DNA of 64,000 bases from Jatrophihabitans sp. GAS493 (GTDB lineage: Bacteria; Actinomycetota; Actinomycetes; Mycobacteriales; Jatrophihabitantaceae), in the NCBI RefSeq assembly GCF_900230215.1, contig NZ_LT907982.1, positions 4,449,568-4,513,567 of the forward strand, given 5' to 3'. Shown here in pieces: positions 55,816-64,000 of this stretch. Under the pieces are notes generated by a model. It saw only the letters and a list, made by a program, of their open reading frames with translations. It searched no databases and had not been told where the DNA came from. The position numbers were made by a program, and so were the translations under genes. Numbering within the stretch: the first letter of the stretch is position 1; the number at the start of each line of letters is the position of its first letter.

Positions 55816-56349
55816 ATGATCACGATCTATGACCCCAAGGCCGAGCCCGGCGTCCCTGTCGATGACTACACGCTGGCCATCGATCCACGCCGGTCGGGGT
55901 TGACCATCGGCCTGATCTCGAACGGGTTTCCCGACGCCACCAATCTCCTGGAGGCGGTGGGTCGAGGCTTGCAACTGCGGTTGGACCAGCCCATCGTCAA
56001 GTTGTTCGCCCGCAACGACGCCACCGTCACCATAGCGACGGAGATGCTCGAGGAGGTGGTCGGGCAGTGCGACGCCGTGGTGTCGGCGATGGGCCAGTGC
56101 GGTAGTTGCACCTCGAGCGCGGTGCGCGACGCGGTGCTCTGCTCCCGGCGCGGCGTCGCGTCCGTGGCACTGATGACCGAGAAATTCTACGAATCCGGTC
56201 AGTTCGTCGCTCGATCGGTTGGGCTTCCCGACGTCCCTCGAGTCCAGCTTCCACATCCAACCGCAGGCACCGGCCATGACCGCATCGCGGAGATCGCTGA
56301 CTCGGTGGCCGACTCGATCGTGGCCCGTCTGAGCGGCATTCATGTCTGA
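55816..56349 (+). CDS. UGSC-family protein, Cys form
   Basis: 177 residues. The defining motif reads Cys95-Gly-Ser-Cys98-Thr in GQCGSCTSSAVRDAV; in selenoprotein members the first Cys is selenocysteine, but here the codon is TGC. Preceding region IGLISNGFPDATNLLEAVGRGLQ and the following SVALMTEKFYESGQFVARSVGLPDVP fit the family. A redox-active Cys pair on a Rossmann-like scaffold is likely. The stop overlaps the next gene by 8 bases. UGSC function is unknown to me; redox activity is inferred. Confidence 0.85.
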   Translation: MITIYDPKAEPGVPVDDYTLAIDPRRSGLTIGLISNGFPDATNLLEAVGRGLQLRLDQPIVKLFARNDATVTIATEMLEEVVGQCDAVVSAMGQCGSCTSSAVRDAVLCSRRGVASVALMTEKFYESGQFVARSVGLPDVPRVQLPHPTAGTGHDRIAEIADSVADSIVARLSGIHV

Positions 56350-57442
56350 GGCTCTGCTGGTCTCCTCGGAGGTTTCTCTCGCGAACGAGGACGAGCTGCT
56401 CGATTGGTTGCACAGCAATCGCCGCACGGACGGCCTTCCGGTTGTGTTGCCGACTCGGGAGCGAGTCGAATCGATGCTCTTTGCCGCCGCGCTGGTCGGT
56501 CTCGATCGCGATGTGATCATCGGTTCGGTTCCCCCCAACCAGGGCGAGGCCACGGTGGAGAAGATCGCCATCAACGCGGTCATGGCCGGCTGCGCGCCCG
56601 AGCACTTCTGCGTGGTCGTCGCCGCGGTGCGCGCCGTGTGTGACATCCGGCTGGATCTGGCCGAGGTGCAGGCCACTACGCACGAGTTGACTCCGCTGAT
56701 CATCGTCAATGGGCCGGTAATCTCAGAAGCCGGCCTGGCCAGCGGCTACGGCGTCCTCGGCTACGGACATCGCGCCAACCTCAGCATCGGCCGGGCAGTC
56801 CGGCTCTGCCTGATCAACCTCGGCGGCGGATGGCCGGGCGCGTCGGACATGACCGTGATCGGCCACCCGGGAAAGCTCGCTTTCTGCCTGGCCGAAGATG
56901 AGGCGAACAGCCCTTTCCCACCGCTGCACACCTCCTTTGGGTTCGGAGTCGAAGAGAGCGCGGTGACGGTGATGTGTGTCGGTGCGCCCCATTCGGTGCT
57001 GGCCTTCCCCGACGCCGATGACCCGCTGGAGGCCGAGCGCGTCCTCGAACTGCTCGCCCGCACCATCGCCGGAGTCGGCAACAACAACTCGGTGCTGGGT
57101 AAGGGAACGGTGGTGGTCTGCCTCAACCCGGACCACGCCCGGATCCTCTCCGACGCCGGTTACACCCGGTCTGACATACAGCATCAGCTGTGCCAGCGGG
57201 CGACGAATCCGCGAAGGCTTGTCGAGTACCTACGCCGCGGCGCCAACGCGCCCACGGACATCGATCCGGGCGAACTCGTGCCGGCGGTCGAGTCTCCCGA
57301 CTCGATAGTGGTCGTGGTGGCCGGTGGTTCGGGCTTCTACTCCGCCGTCATGCTGCCCTGGACCGGCGGCCCGCACGCGAACACGCACATCACCGTCGAG
57401 GTCGTCACCAGCGATGCGTGCGAGGTTCCAGTCGTCGCCTGA
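56342..57442 (+). CDS. conserved partner of UGSC protein
   Basis: 366 residues starting inside the stop region of the UGSC gene. The N-terminus has NRRTDGLPVVLPTRERVESML, a pattern I associate with proteins encoded beside UGSC genes, then GYGHRANLSIGRAVRLCLINLGG and GVGNNNSVLGKGTVVVCLNPDHARIL. No signal peptide or membrane segment. Cys residues are scattered (AGCAPEHFC, RAVCDI, KLAFCLAEDE, MCVGAPHS). The overlap and shared promoter argue that it acts in a complex or in sequence with the UGSC protein. No enzymatic function can be assigned. Confidence 0.75.
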   Translation: MSEALLVSSEVSLANEDELLDWLHSNRRTDGLPVVLPTRERVESMLFAAALVGLDRDVIIGSVPPNQGEATVEKIAINAVMAGCAPEHFCVVVAAVRAVCDIRLDLAEVQATTHELTPLIIVNGPVISEAGLASGYGVLGYGHRANLSIGRAVRLCLINLGGGWPGASDMTVIGHPGKLAFCLAEDEANSPFPPLHTSFGFGVEESAVTVMCVGAPHSVLAFPDADDPLEAERVLELLARTIAGVGNNNSVLGKGTVVVCLNPDHARILSDAGYTRSDIQHQLCQRATNPRRLVEYLRRGANAPTDIDPGELVPAVESPDSIVVVVAGGSGFYSAVMLPWTGGPHANTHITVEVVTSDACEVPVVA

Positions 57443-57497
57443 GCCGGCCGAGAGCTCTGGGCTGCCAGATCGCCGCCCGCTGGGCCAAGATGGTTCC

Positions 57498-58448
57498 ATG
57501 ACAGCGAGTGAGACCCGCGACGGTGTCGCCCTGACGAACCTCGACGAGGCGCTCTTCGACGGTGCGGAGACGACCAAGCGCGATCTCGTCGAGTACCTGG
57601 ATGCGCTTCATGCGCAGTTGATCGAGGCGCTGCGGGATCGGCCCTTGTCGGTCATCCGGGCCCTCCGCGGTCAGAAGCCGTTCATGCAGAAGAACGTGCC
57701 TAAATACACGCCGGATTGGGTCCCCACCGCGCCGGTCTGGTCGGCGGCGACGAAGCGGGAGATCGCCTACGCCCTCTGCAATGACCGGCGCACGTTACTG
57801 TGGCTCGCCAATCAACGCTGCATCGAATTCCATCCGACCCTCTACCGGATTCCCGAGACCGACGCCCCGACCCATTTGGTGCTCGACCTCGACCCACCCG
57901 AGGGCAGCGACTTCGGCTGCGTCGTCGCGACGGCCGAGCTGGTCCGCCAGGCGCTGGCCGATATTGGGTTGGCCGGTGCGGTGAAGACCAGCGGATCCAA
58001 AGGCGTGCACATCTTCGTACCCGTGATTGCGGCGAGCACCGAGGAGGTCGCGCTGGCCACCCGGGCGCTGGCCGTCCGGGCCGAGGCACTCGACCCCAAC
58101 CTCGCTACCACCGCGTTCATCAAGACTGACCGCGACGGAAAGGTCTTCCTCGATTCGACGCGGGCCGGCGGGGGCAGCGTCGCCGCCGTCTACAGCCCAC
58201 GACTTCGGCCGGGGACGCCGGTCTCCTTCCCCGTCGCGTGGTCCGACCTGGCCGATGTCTCCCCGGCCGACTTCACGCTGCGCACTGCGCCGGCCCTGCT
58301 TGGTGACTCGGACCCTTGGACGACGCTGATGCCGCCACCCCAGTCGCTGCCGGCAGAACTCGTCGAGCAGGGGCGGAGCATCCCGGCGGCCCGCGCTCAA
58401 GCACTGCACCCGGAACTGCGGCGCCACCATCGTGGGGAGAGCCGCTGA
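57498..58448 (+). CDS. stand-alone LigD-type polymerase/primase domain protein
   Basis: 316 residues from the ATG at 57498. This is the archaeo-eukaryotic primase fold of LigD: FMQKNVPKYTPDWVPT and YALCNDRRTLLWLANQRCIEFHP at the front, the metal-binding Asp pair in HLVLDLDPPEG (about 130-140), SGSKGVHIFVPV and the third acidic residue in VFLDSTRAGGGSVAAVYSPR. No ligase or nuclease domain, and no Ku gene nearby, so it is one of the separate PolDom proteins common in actinomycetes, possibly used in end-joining or ribonucleotide insertion during repair. It is 55 bases after the UGSC-partner gene. Confidence 0.9.
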   Translation: MTASETRDGVALTNLDEALFDGAETTKRDLVEYLDALHAQLIEALRDRPLSVIRALRGQKPFMQKNVPKYTPDWVPTAPVWSAATKREIAYALCNDRRTLLWLANQRCIEFHPTLYRIPETDAPTHLVLDLDPPEGSDFGCVVATAELVRQALADIGLAGAVKTSGSKGVHIFVPVIAASTEEVALATRALAVRAEALDPNLATTAFIKTDRDGKVFLDSTRAGGGSVAAVYSPRLRPGTPVSFPVAWSDLADVSPADFTLRTAPALLGDSDPWTTLMPPPQSLPAELVEQGRSIPAARAQALHPELRRHHRGESR

Positions 58449-58526
58449 TCCAGCCCTGACTGCGTCTTCACCACACGTTCCTGTCACCTTCCGAACGTGG
58501 ACGGACCGCACGGACGGCCACGGCAT

Positions 58527-58829
58527 GCGGTCGGTGACCGCATTAACAAGCCTTCCGGGCGTAGTCGACTTGATCCTGGCGATAGAGGGATCGCGAGCGG
58601 CGTCGGCAAAGGCGTCCGGGAGGCGATCCATCAGTGATCGCGCACGTTCAATAGCCACATCTACCGGCACGCCGAGTTCCTCGCTGACGTGAGGCCACAT
58701 CGCCGACGAACTCGACGTCATCAGGTAGGAGCCGCCGAACTTCATCGCGAGACGCAGCTTCTGCATAGGCATATCTGAGTACGGAAGCGCGGAACGGTGC
58801 CAGGCCGCGTCGTCGCTTCGGATACGTCA
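58527..58829 (-). pseudogene. HipA toxin remnant (C-terminal part)
   Basis: An open segment reads DDAAWHRSALPYSDMPMQKLRLAMKFGGSY, then EELGVPVDVAIERARSLMDRLPDAFADAA, matching by eye the end of HipA kinases (SALPY, LAMKIGGKY and the helical tail). An in-frame TGA lies upstream, the kinase N-terminus and catalytic loop are missing, and no HipB-like gene is nearby. A HipA-family gene has therefore been lost, leaving about 100 codons; homology fades towards 58527. The rest of the 58449-58867 gap shows nothing else. Confidence 0.7.
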
Positions 58830-58867
58830 TCGACCGCCTGTTCCACGGGAGCGTAGGGGGCGAGGTG

Positions 58868-59629
58868 TCAGTAGCCGCTCAGCAGCACTTGAAGGCGCGC
58901 GAGGTCAGGCTGAGACAGATGACTGCGGACCTGTCCGTGACGATCAGGTCGTCGCCCCCAGATGAAGACGTGACGGTCCGTCGCGTCGATGTCGATGCTG
59001 GGTTCGTCGATGTCGTCCTCGGCCCAGGCCAGCGCCGCCGTGGCCGCGTCGACGAGCACACGCAGATCCCGGTGTCCCGCACTGCGTAGACGTACCCGAA
59101 AGTCGATGTCCGGGTCCGGGTCACGTTGGCGCCCGGCGACGAGCAAGATCTGCCCGAGTTCACCGACGGAGTGATCGACGAGGTCCTCGGCGCCCAGCAA
59201 CCGTCTGCTGATGTCATCGTCGCCCGCGACGTCCCAGCGGTGCAGAGCGTGCTCGTTGCGCAAGTGCGGGATGAACTTGGCTACCGCCATACGACGACCG
59301 GTCCAAGGGATGACAGCGTCCGGCTCGCGGTCAAGGACGTCGGCCACCAGAGCACGCATCCTCGATTCCTCAGCAACGAACCGCCGAAGTAGAGCCGCGT
59401 GGCCAATCACCCGCAACGTGGCCTCACGCTCTTCGAAGCCGCGCGTCTTCGGGACTGGGTCACCCTGCAAGTAGGGCTCCAGATGGCGGCTAACCTCCAC
59501 TGCGATACCGGTAACGTGAGCGACGATCTCATGGGTCGTCCAGCCCTCACACGCACTCACCGCGTCCGGTGCGGCGGCGTCCACCGTGGCAAGAAAGGCG
59601 TCTGCTTCGGCACTTCGCTCAATCGTCAT
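58868..59629 (-). CDS. mycothiol-dependent isomerase/DinB-like family protein
   Basis: 253 residues from the ATG at 59629. The N-terminal DinB-like helical bundle has SACEGWTTHEIVAHVTGIAVEVSRHLEPYL and IPHLRNEHALHRWDVAGDDDIS, with the three His residues that bind metal in the maleylpyruvate isomerase-type mycothiol-dependent family; a SCP-like C-terminal part follows. The role is probably mycothiol-dependent detoxification, but the substrate is unknown. It lies between the HipA remnant and a glycine-rich exported protein, both of which are unlike its origin. Confidence 0.85.
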   Translation of the reverse strand: MTIERSAEADAFLATVDAAAPDAVSACEGWTTHEIVAHVTGIAVEVSRHLEPYLQGDPVPKTRGFEEREATLRVIGHAALLRRFVAEESRMRALVADVLDREPDAVIPWTGRRMAVAKFIPHLRNEHALHRWDVAGDDDISRRLLGAEDLVDHSVGELGQILLVAGRQRDPDPDIDFRVRLRSAGHRDLRVLVDAATAALAWAEDDIDEPSIDIDATDRHVFIWGRRPDRHGQVRSHLSQPDLARLQVLLSGY

Positions 59630-59737
59630 TCGCTGCTGCTCCACTCTGCTCGACTCATCACCATCCACGGTAACCGCACGAGCGTTCGGGCTGTCCCTGC
59701 GGGCACGCCGCAATCGGGCTGTTGCCGGCAAGGAGGG

Positions 59738-60739
59738 TCAGGACCAGTTGACGATGACCTGACCGTTGACCGACGTTTTGACCGTGTCGTAGGTACGGCT
59801 GAGGGTCGGAACGCCGGCCGGCGCCGTCTTGGTGTTGGAGATCCAGGTTCCGCCGACGCCGCCACCGCCGCCGAGATTGACAACGTTGTACGTACCCCCG
59901 CCACCGCCGACCCAGCCCGCGCCGCCGCCGGCCGCACCGTCGCCGTTCCCACCACCGCCGGGGTCACCCGAGGCGACGCCGTTGGTCGTGGTGACGCCAC
60001 CGGCCGAACCGCCGACGCCGCTGGCGCTGCCGGCATTGCCGTCGCAGCCGTATCCGACGAGGGGGCTGGTGGTCAGGGTCGCCGAGCACGCCGCCCCACC
60101 GTCGCCACCGCTGTTGCCGCTCGAGCCACCGGCGGTCCCGCCTCCGGCGCCGACAACCATCAGCATCGTTGGAGAGCTGCATGCGGTTGTGGCGCACAGA
60201 GCCACCGCGGTGGCACCGCCACCCCCACCCCCACCGCTGCTGCTGCTGGTCGCGCCTGCTCCGCCTGAGGCGTAGCCGACACCTCCCGCGCCTCCGGACG
60301 TCCCGGATCCGTTGCCCCCGGCGCAGCCAGCCCAGATCTCAAGCCGCTGGCCAGGGCTCACTGCGAAGGAGATGTTCGTCGTGTTGGCCTTCGCCACGGT
60401 CGCGGGGAGGGTACCGACGGTGCGGCCGGCGTTGAATGCGCTGCTGTTGCCAGCGCCGAAGCCTCCAGATCCGGCGGCTGCGGCGATCGAGACAGTGACG
60501 GCCGGATAGGCCACGTCTATCGTCTGCACGCCGGCCTGGCAGGTGAAGGTGGTAGGTCCGGCCAGCGAGAATGAGGTCGACGTCGACAATGTGTTTGCGT
60601 TGTTACTGTTCGCCGCGGTCCAGGCGCCGTGCGTCGAGTCGGTGAAGGTGCTGGCGAGGGCCAACAAGACCAGCACAGCGCATGCCAGATACCGGCGGGT
60701 GGTCCGCCGCTGGGTGCCGCGCAAAGTCAGCCAGTGCAT
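59738..60739 (-). CDS. exported glycine-rich protein
   Basis: 333 residues from the ATG at 60739. A basic N-terminus (RRTTRR) and hydrophobic core LACAVLVLLALASTF form a signal peptide to about residue 30. The mature part starts THGAWTAANSNNANTLSTSTSFSLAG and contains a long Gly/Ser/Ala-rich central region (about 130-300) with several poly-Gly runs, ending GGGGVGGTWISNTKTAPAGVPTLSRTYDT. Cys residues are spaced in the middle. It resembles secreted glycine-rich surface or matrix proteins; the family is not recognised. Upstream is an unannotated accessory stretch. Confidence 0.8.
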   Translation of the reverse strand: MHWLTLRGTQRRTTRRYLACAVLVLLALASTFTDSTHGAWTAANSNNANTLSTSTSFSLAGPTTFTCQAGVQTIDVAYPAVTVSIAAAAGSGGFGAGNSSAFNAGRTVGTLPATVAKANTTNISFAVSPGQRLEIWAGCAGGNGSGTSGGAGGVGYASGGAGATSSSSGGGGGGGATAVALCATTACSSPTMLMVVGAGGGTAGGSSGNSGGDGGAACSATLTTSPLVGYGCDGNAGSASGVGGSAGGVTTTNGVASGDPGGGGNGDGAAGGGAGWVGGGGGTYNVVNLGGGGGVGGTWISNTKTAPAGVPTLSRTYDTVKTSVNGQVIVNWS

Positions 60740-61245
60740 CTTCAGGTCGCCCAAGTCCTAGATTCGATCGTTTCGTGCGGGCAGCGAGAAGTCGCAGCAG
60801 CTCATGATTTGTCATCGGTCACGTGTGCGGAAACTTGAGCGATTCCCCGAGATTACTGGCTGCAATCGGATGACTTCGCCCCTCTCGACTATCAAGGGCG
60901 TGCGTCCCACGTCGCGGGTCCGATCGCCGCGTAGGACGCAACACCAGCTACCGCACGGGTGAGCTGGAAGCCGCTGAGGCGATCGAGCTGCCGCCGCAGT
61001 TGCCGTCTTCACCAAGGAACTGGGCATATGGACGGCGACCCGGTGTCCTGCACCCGCACGTCCCCGTCGAGTCCGCCAAGCTCTACGTGGACCTCATCGG
61101 CGCCGACGCGATCCCGGAAGAAGGTAAGCGGGCCATCGGTGACGGTGACTACCGGTGGCGGCGGAGATATCGCACGAGTGAACATCCACCTACGCATCGA
61201 CTTCTCATTCACCTACCTCGGACAGACTTGGACCGTCTGGGTCAA
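60740..61245. other. accessory stretch without a confident gene
   Basis: This region separates the glycine-rich protein gene from the IS630 fragment. Several short reading frames overlap; one reads NTSYRTGELEAAEAIELPPQ and VESAKLYVDLIGADAIPEEGK, which could be a remnant of an unknown gene. None has a start, ribosome-binding site and full domain. I cannot assign it. Confidence 0.6.
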
Positions 61246-61675
61246 GCGGGGTGTACTCGCGACCGGCAAGATCACCGGAACCTGCCAACCGCAGCACCGT
61301 CATCAGGAATTCCTGCGGTTCCTCAAGCAGGTCGCCAAGGCCTACCCCGACCAGGAGCTGCACCTGGTCATGGACAACTACGCCGCCCACAAACGCGTCG
61401 AGATCCGCGACTGGCTGACGGCGAACCCGAGGATCACGGTGCACTTCACCCCGACATCAGCGTCGTGGATGAACCTCGTCGAAGTCTGGTTCGGCATCAT
61501 CGAACGACAAGCCATCCACCGCGGCACCTCCGGATCAGTCAGCGACCTCACCACCAAGATCCGCGCCTTCATCAACGGCTGGAACGACCGATCCCACCCC
61601 TTCGCCTGGACCAAAACCGCCGACCAAATCCTCACCAAAGCCAACCGACAAACCACTTCAAAAACAGGCCACTAG
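61246..61675 (+). pseudogene. IS630-family transposase, C-terminal fragment
   Basis: The last 143 codons match the end of IS630 transposases: GVLATGKITGTCQPQHRHQEFLRFL, the second catalytic Asp in LHLVMDNYAAHKRVEIRDWL, the catalytic Glu in SASWMNLVEVWFGIIERQAI and the end DRSHPFAWTKTADQILTKANRQTTSKTGH. The N-terminal helix-turn-helix and the first Asp are absent; upstream sequence in the same frame is not transposase-like. The element is truncated and inactive. No terminal inverted repeats were found by eye. Confidence 0.88.
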
Positions 61676-61873
61676 AGCCCGGGTCAGCGCTCCGATCTAG
61701 CTTGAGCCAAGTCAATACGCATCACTCGTTCCCAGTTGAGTTGTCTAGACGTATCCTGAGTCATCGGCCGGCGACTTCACCTGCGACCAGCGACTGAACT
61801 GTCAAGCAAGGACGATCCGTTCTATTGAAATCGAATCAATTGGCGGGGGGACCAACTCGAATGAGGTTCAGCT

Positions 61874-62554
61874 ATGACGCTATTTCATCTCAGCGAAGGT
61901 GGTGGCACCAGATCCGGCCATCCGTGGTCAACCGTAGCTGCACTAGCCGGTCGCGTTCCGGACGAGCAATTGCTGCGAATGAGATTGGCGATCTACAACG
62001 CGCGCCCGAAGTCCGCGGTACTTGAGATCGCTGAGGCAGTCCAGGCCGGTCGGCTATCGATCAGCAAGGCGGAGCGATTCAACCTGAGCCGATTGGCCCG
62101 GGCCTATCGAATCGACCCGGCTCCCTTCAATTCGGTCCATCCGATCAGCCTAGAGGCGATCGACTACGGTTTTTTTGCGCCATGTCTGGACAACCAGTGG
62201 GGAGACGCCGGCGACGACATCGCCGTCCTGGCCGCGGCAGGTGCAACTGTCGATCGGCGTGGATTCCGGGCGGCCGCCCCATCGTACGTCCTGCCGGACG
62301 GCCCCCTGCAGGTCCGTGCTCTGTGGCGCGTCGCCCGCGCCCTTGCGTGGCCAGCATCGGACGTATCAGAGGTGCGGCTCATCGAGCTTCGGCAAGACGC
62401 AGATCCAATCGCTGCGACTGTTGCCGTTTCGGAGGCCCTGATCAGGCACGGGGACCCGGCACCGGCCGTAGAGGTCTTCGTGGAAAACGACTTACTCACT
62501 CAGTATCAGCGAGCCGCAATGGCTTGCGCAGTGAAGATCTGGGCTGCCGGCTAG
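61874..62554 (+). CDS. hypothetical protein in the accessory region
   Basis: 226 residues with GAGGT upstream of the ATG. Soluble, helical and Ala-rich: LLRMRLAIYNARPKSAVLEIAEAVQAGRLSISKAERFNLSRLARAYR, then ALEAIDY-like and RALWRVARALAWPASDVSEVRLIEL. No signal peptide or known motif. Codon use is somewhat less GC-biased than in the core genes, in keeping with the neighbouring IS fragment and decayed AMP-ligase. Family not recognised; a short tandem-helical repeat protein is possible. Confidence 0.6.
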   Translation: MTLFHLSEGGGTRSGHPWSTVAALAGRVPDEQLLRMRLAIYNARPKSAVLEIAEAVQAGRLSISKAERFNLSRLARAYRIDPAPFNSVHPISLEAIDYGFFAPCLDNQWGDAGDDIAVLAAAGATVDRRGFRAAAPSYVLPDGPLQVRALWRVARALAWPASDVSEVRLIELRQDADPIAATVAVSEALIRHGDPAPAVEVFVENDLLTQYQRAAMACAVKIWAAG

Positions 62555-62752
62555 CTCGCGGGGTTAGACGCTCGCGCGCAGCCGGGCCAACTCATCCTCC
62601 GGGCCGACCGGCGCCGCTACGGCTGTTCGCTCGCGAACCAGAGCGGGCCGATTCGCAGTCGCATCCATTGATCTTGACCAGCAGGTCCCGGCGACCGCCG
62701 AAGCGGAAGGCGCGCTCCCCGGTTCGTTCCACATAGTGATCCATCCTCCATG

Positions 62753-63652
62753 TCACCTGACTTGCGCCCGCTCCCGGCTTAGCACCACGCGTAGGGCGGG
62801 CGAGCCGGGGGAACGAACTTCGAGCAGTCGCTCAGCAATAGGCGACTGTTGCGGTCGCGTACCAGCGCTATCCTCGAACTGCACGTCCTCGCAGAGAACC
62901 CAGTCGGAGTGCCTGCGGCCGCCCAGTCGCGTGGCCACTGCGCCAGTCTCCGTTGAGCCAAAGATCTCGATCAGGCGCTGGTTTGCGCTAAATCCATCGA
63001 CGAGTTGAGTTCCGACAGCCGGCAGTACTGCGGTGCTGTGCAGGAAAGTCACCCGCTCCGGCACGCTCCAGCCGATGCGTGAATTGAGGAGCAACGCAAA
63101 GGTCGAAGGTATCGCGGCAATGAGTTGATGTTCGTCCACGTTGTCGATCGGCAGTCGCTCACCCGGTGCGACGTAGGTGACGGGAATACGCAGATACGCC
63201 GGAAGAACAGCAGTGGCCATCACCCCGTAGAGATGCGATGGCGGCGCAAAGGAGAGCATCGATTGTGGTCGGTCCCCATCCGTCGCCTCGGCGATGACGC
63301 GGGCGACGACCTCCGCCTCGGCCCAGATCTGCCGCGGCGTACGAAGCCAGCCGATCGGCTCCCCCGTCGTTCCGGATGTCGTAAAGCGCACATCTTCAGT
63401 GACGAGGCACGAAAGTCCCGTCTCGGTTCCCCCTCCTCGCAGTGGCCCCAGTCGAGAGTCCAGGACGTGGTGGATACCGGCGGACGCATGCAGGAGAGTG
63501 TGGCGCTCCCCCGCAGTGAGTCGAAGATCGCCGCCGGATCAAGAACGGGAAACGATGCAGGCATGCCTCTGCCTTCGGCGAGCCCCACACGAACGTCGAA
63601 ATCGGCATATGCTCCGAGGTATCGGTGCCACCAACCAGTACGGCATCGTCAT
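62753..63652 (-). pseudogene. frameshifted AMP-dependent acyl-CoA synthetase/ligase
   Basis: The downstream frame gives about 210 residues with the AMP-binding P-loop FTTSGTTGEPIGWLRTP and the acyl-synthetase core LSFAPPSHLYGVMATAVLPAYLRIP, then EIFGSTETGAVATRLGG. Its frame is closed by TGA at 63539-63541. A second frame upstream reads WWHRYLGAYADFDVRVGLAEG then ASFPVLDPAAIFDSL, the missing N-terminus, and a possible ATG start at 63652 is in a third frame. The two main frames overlap open from 63392 to 63538, so at least one frameshift lies there. The C-terminal domain of a full ligase is also shortened. Confidence 0.65.
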
Positions 63653-63999
63653 TCCACCGTCACACCCAAGAACGTTTTGGTCAACCGTTCAACCAAATTG
63701 TTGTTCGGCACTCTCGCCCCTTTGCACGATCGCCAACTTGGCCTTCTCGTCGAAAAGAAATTCAACAACGGATTGATGCCGAATCTGATTCCACGTCACC
63801 AAGCCGTTGGCTAGGAATCGGGCCTACACCACGGATTCAAAGGAATGCAGATCGTCGCGTCTGCGCTAGCGGCAGAGTCATCCGGCCGCACGTACCGGTT
63901 CCTCGACGCCGGCCGCCGGATGGACACCGACATCCAGACGGTGGTGGCGCGCTCATCGAGACCGGCGCGATTGCCGCTGCGGCTCTCAATGCGATGCAT
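63653..63999. other. right edge, no confident gene
   Basis: Both strands have short open frames to the end (plus strand from the ATG at 63844; minus strand from 63999). Neither has a recognised domain; the minus-strand frame reads GNRAGLDERATTVWMSVSIRRP. Possibly the edge of a gene that continues outside the window. Confidence 0.5.
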
Positions 64000-64000
64000 T

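Noticed and set aside
56094-56114. Selenocysteine in the UGSC motif
   Set aside because: The codons are TGC, not TGA, so it is the Cys form and no SECIS is needed.

Overview
The window is GC-rich, densely packed DNA from an actinomycete. Codons favour G or C at the third position, genes often overlap by 1-20 bases, and the families present point the same way: a mycothiol-dependent isomerase-type protein, F420/PPOX and LLM oxidoreductases, DUF4235/DUF3618, LAL-type LuxR regulators and OtsA/OtsB. The genus cannot be fixed by eye; a soil-type, Frankia- or Jatrophihabitans-like actinomycete is a guess. No rRNA, tRNA or CRISPR array was seen.

Layout. 1-6.8 kb: a divergent cluster around one short promoter region. 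Leftward: MDR dehydrogenase, a degenerate 6-pyruvoyl-tetrahydropterin-synthase-like protein, GT4 glycosyltransferase, flippase-like membrane protein and RibD-type reductase. Rightward: CDP-alcohol phosphatidyltransferase and a membrane sulfatase/LTA-synthase-like enzyme. Together they look like an uncharacterised pathway making and exporting a modified (glyco)phospholipid. 7-8.6 kb: an ECF sigma factor of the long, DGPF-linked type with its DGPF/YciI partner. 8.7-13 kb: an LLM oxidoreductase divergent from a coupled operon of acyl-CoA dehydrogenase, PIG-L deacetylase/methyltransferase fusion and GT2. 13-15.4 kb: topoisomerase IB and small envelope/stress proteins. 15.4-20.3 kb: otsA and otsB (converging, overlapping), quinone reductase, CYTH-CHAD protein. 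20.4-23.1 kb: acetate transporter and acs.

23.1-30.5 kb: a possible leaderless mini zinc-finger gene, a VOC protein, two crotonases, a conserved-looking protein/DUF4331/Dyp-peroxidase group and a sulfite-oxidase-like molybdoenzyme. 30.5-35.7 kb: a giant secreted PKD/cadherin-like protein with a Thr-Pro stalk encoded by hexanucleotide repeats. 35.8-37.2 kb: a TetR repressor with two equally spaced operators facing a cupin dioxygenase. 37.2-41.6 kb: flavin monooxygenase, two alpha/beta hydrolases and an MDR oxidoreductase. 41.6-49.8 kb: three paralogous LAL regulators, one lacking its DNA-binding domain and translationally coupled to a complete one. 50-57.4 kb: small redox and VOC proteins, a MOSC-reductase fusion, Bax-inhibitor-1 homologue, aldo/keto reductase, cupin, and a UGSC-family protein with its overlapping partner.

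57.5-64 kb becomes more accessory: a stand-alone LigD polymerase-type protein, a HipA remnant, a mycothiol-dependent isomerase-family protein, a glycine-rich exported protein, a truncated IS630 transposase, an orphan ORF and a frameshifted AMP-ligase. Very short direct repeats (10-18 bp units) recur beside or inside genes in the first 39 kb, which is a notable trait of this DNA.
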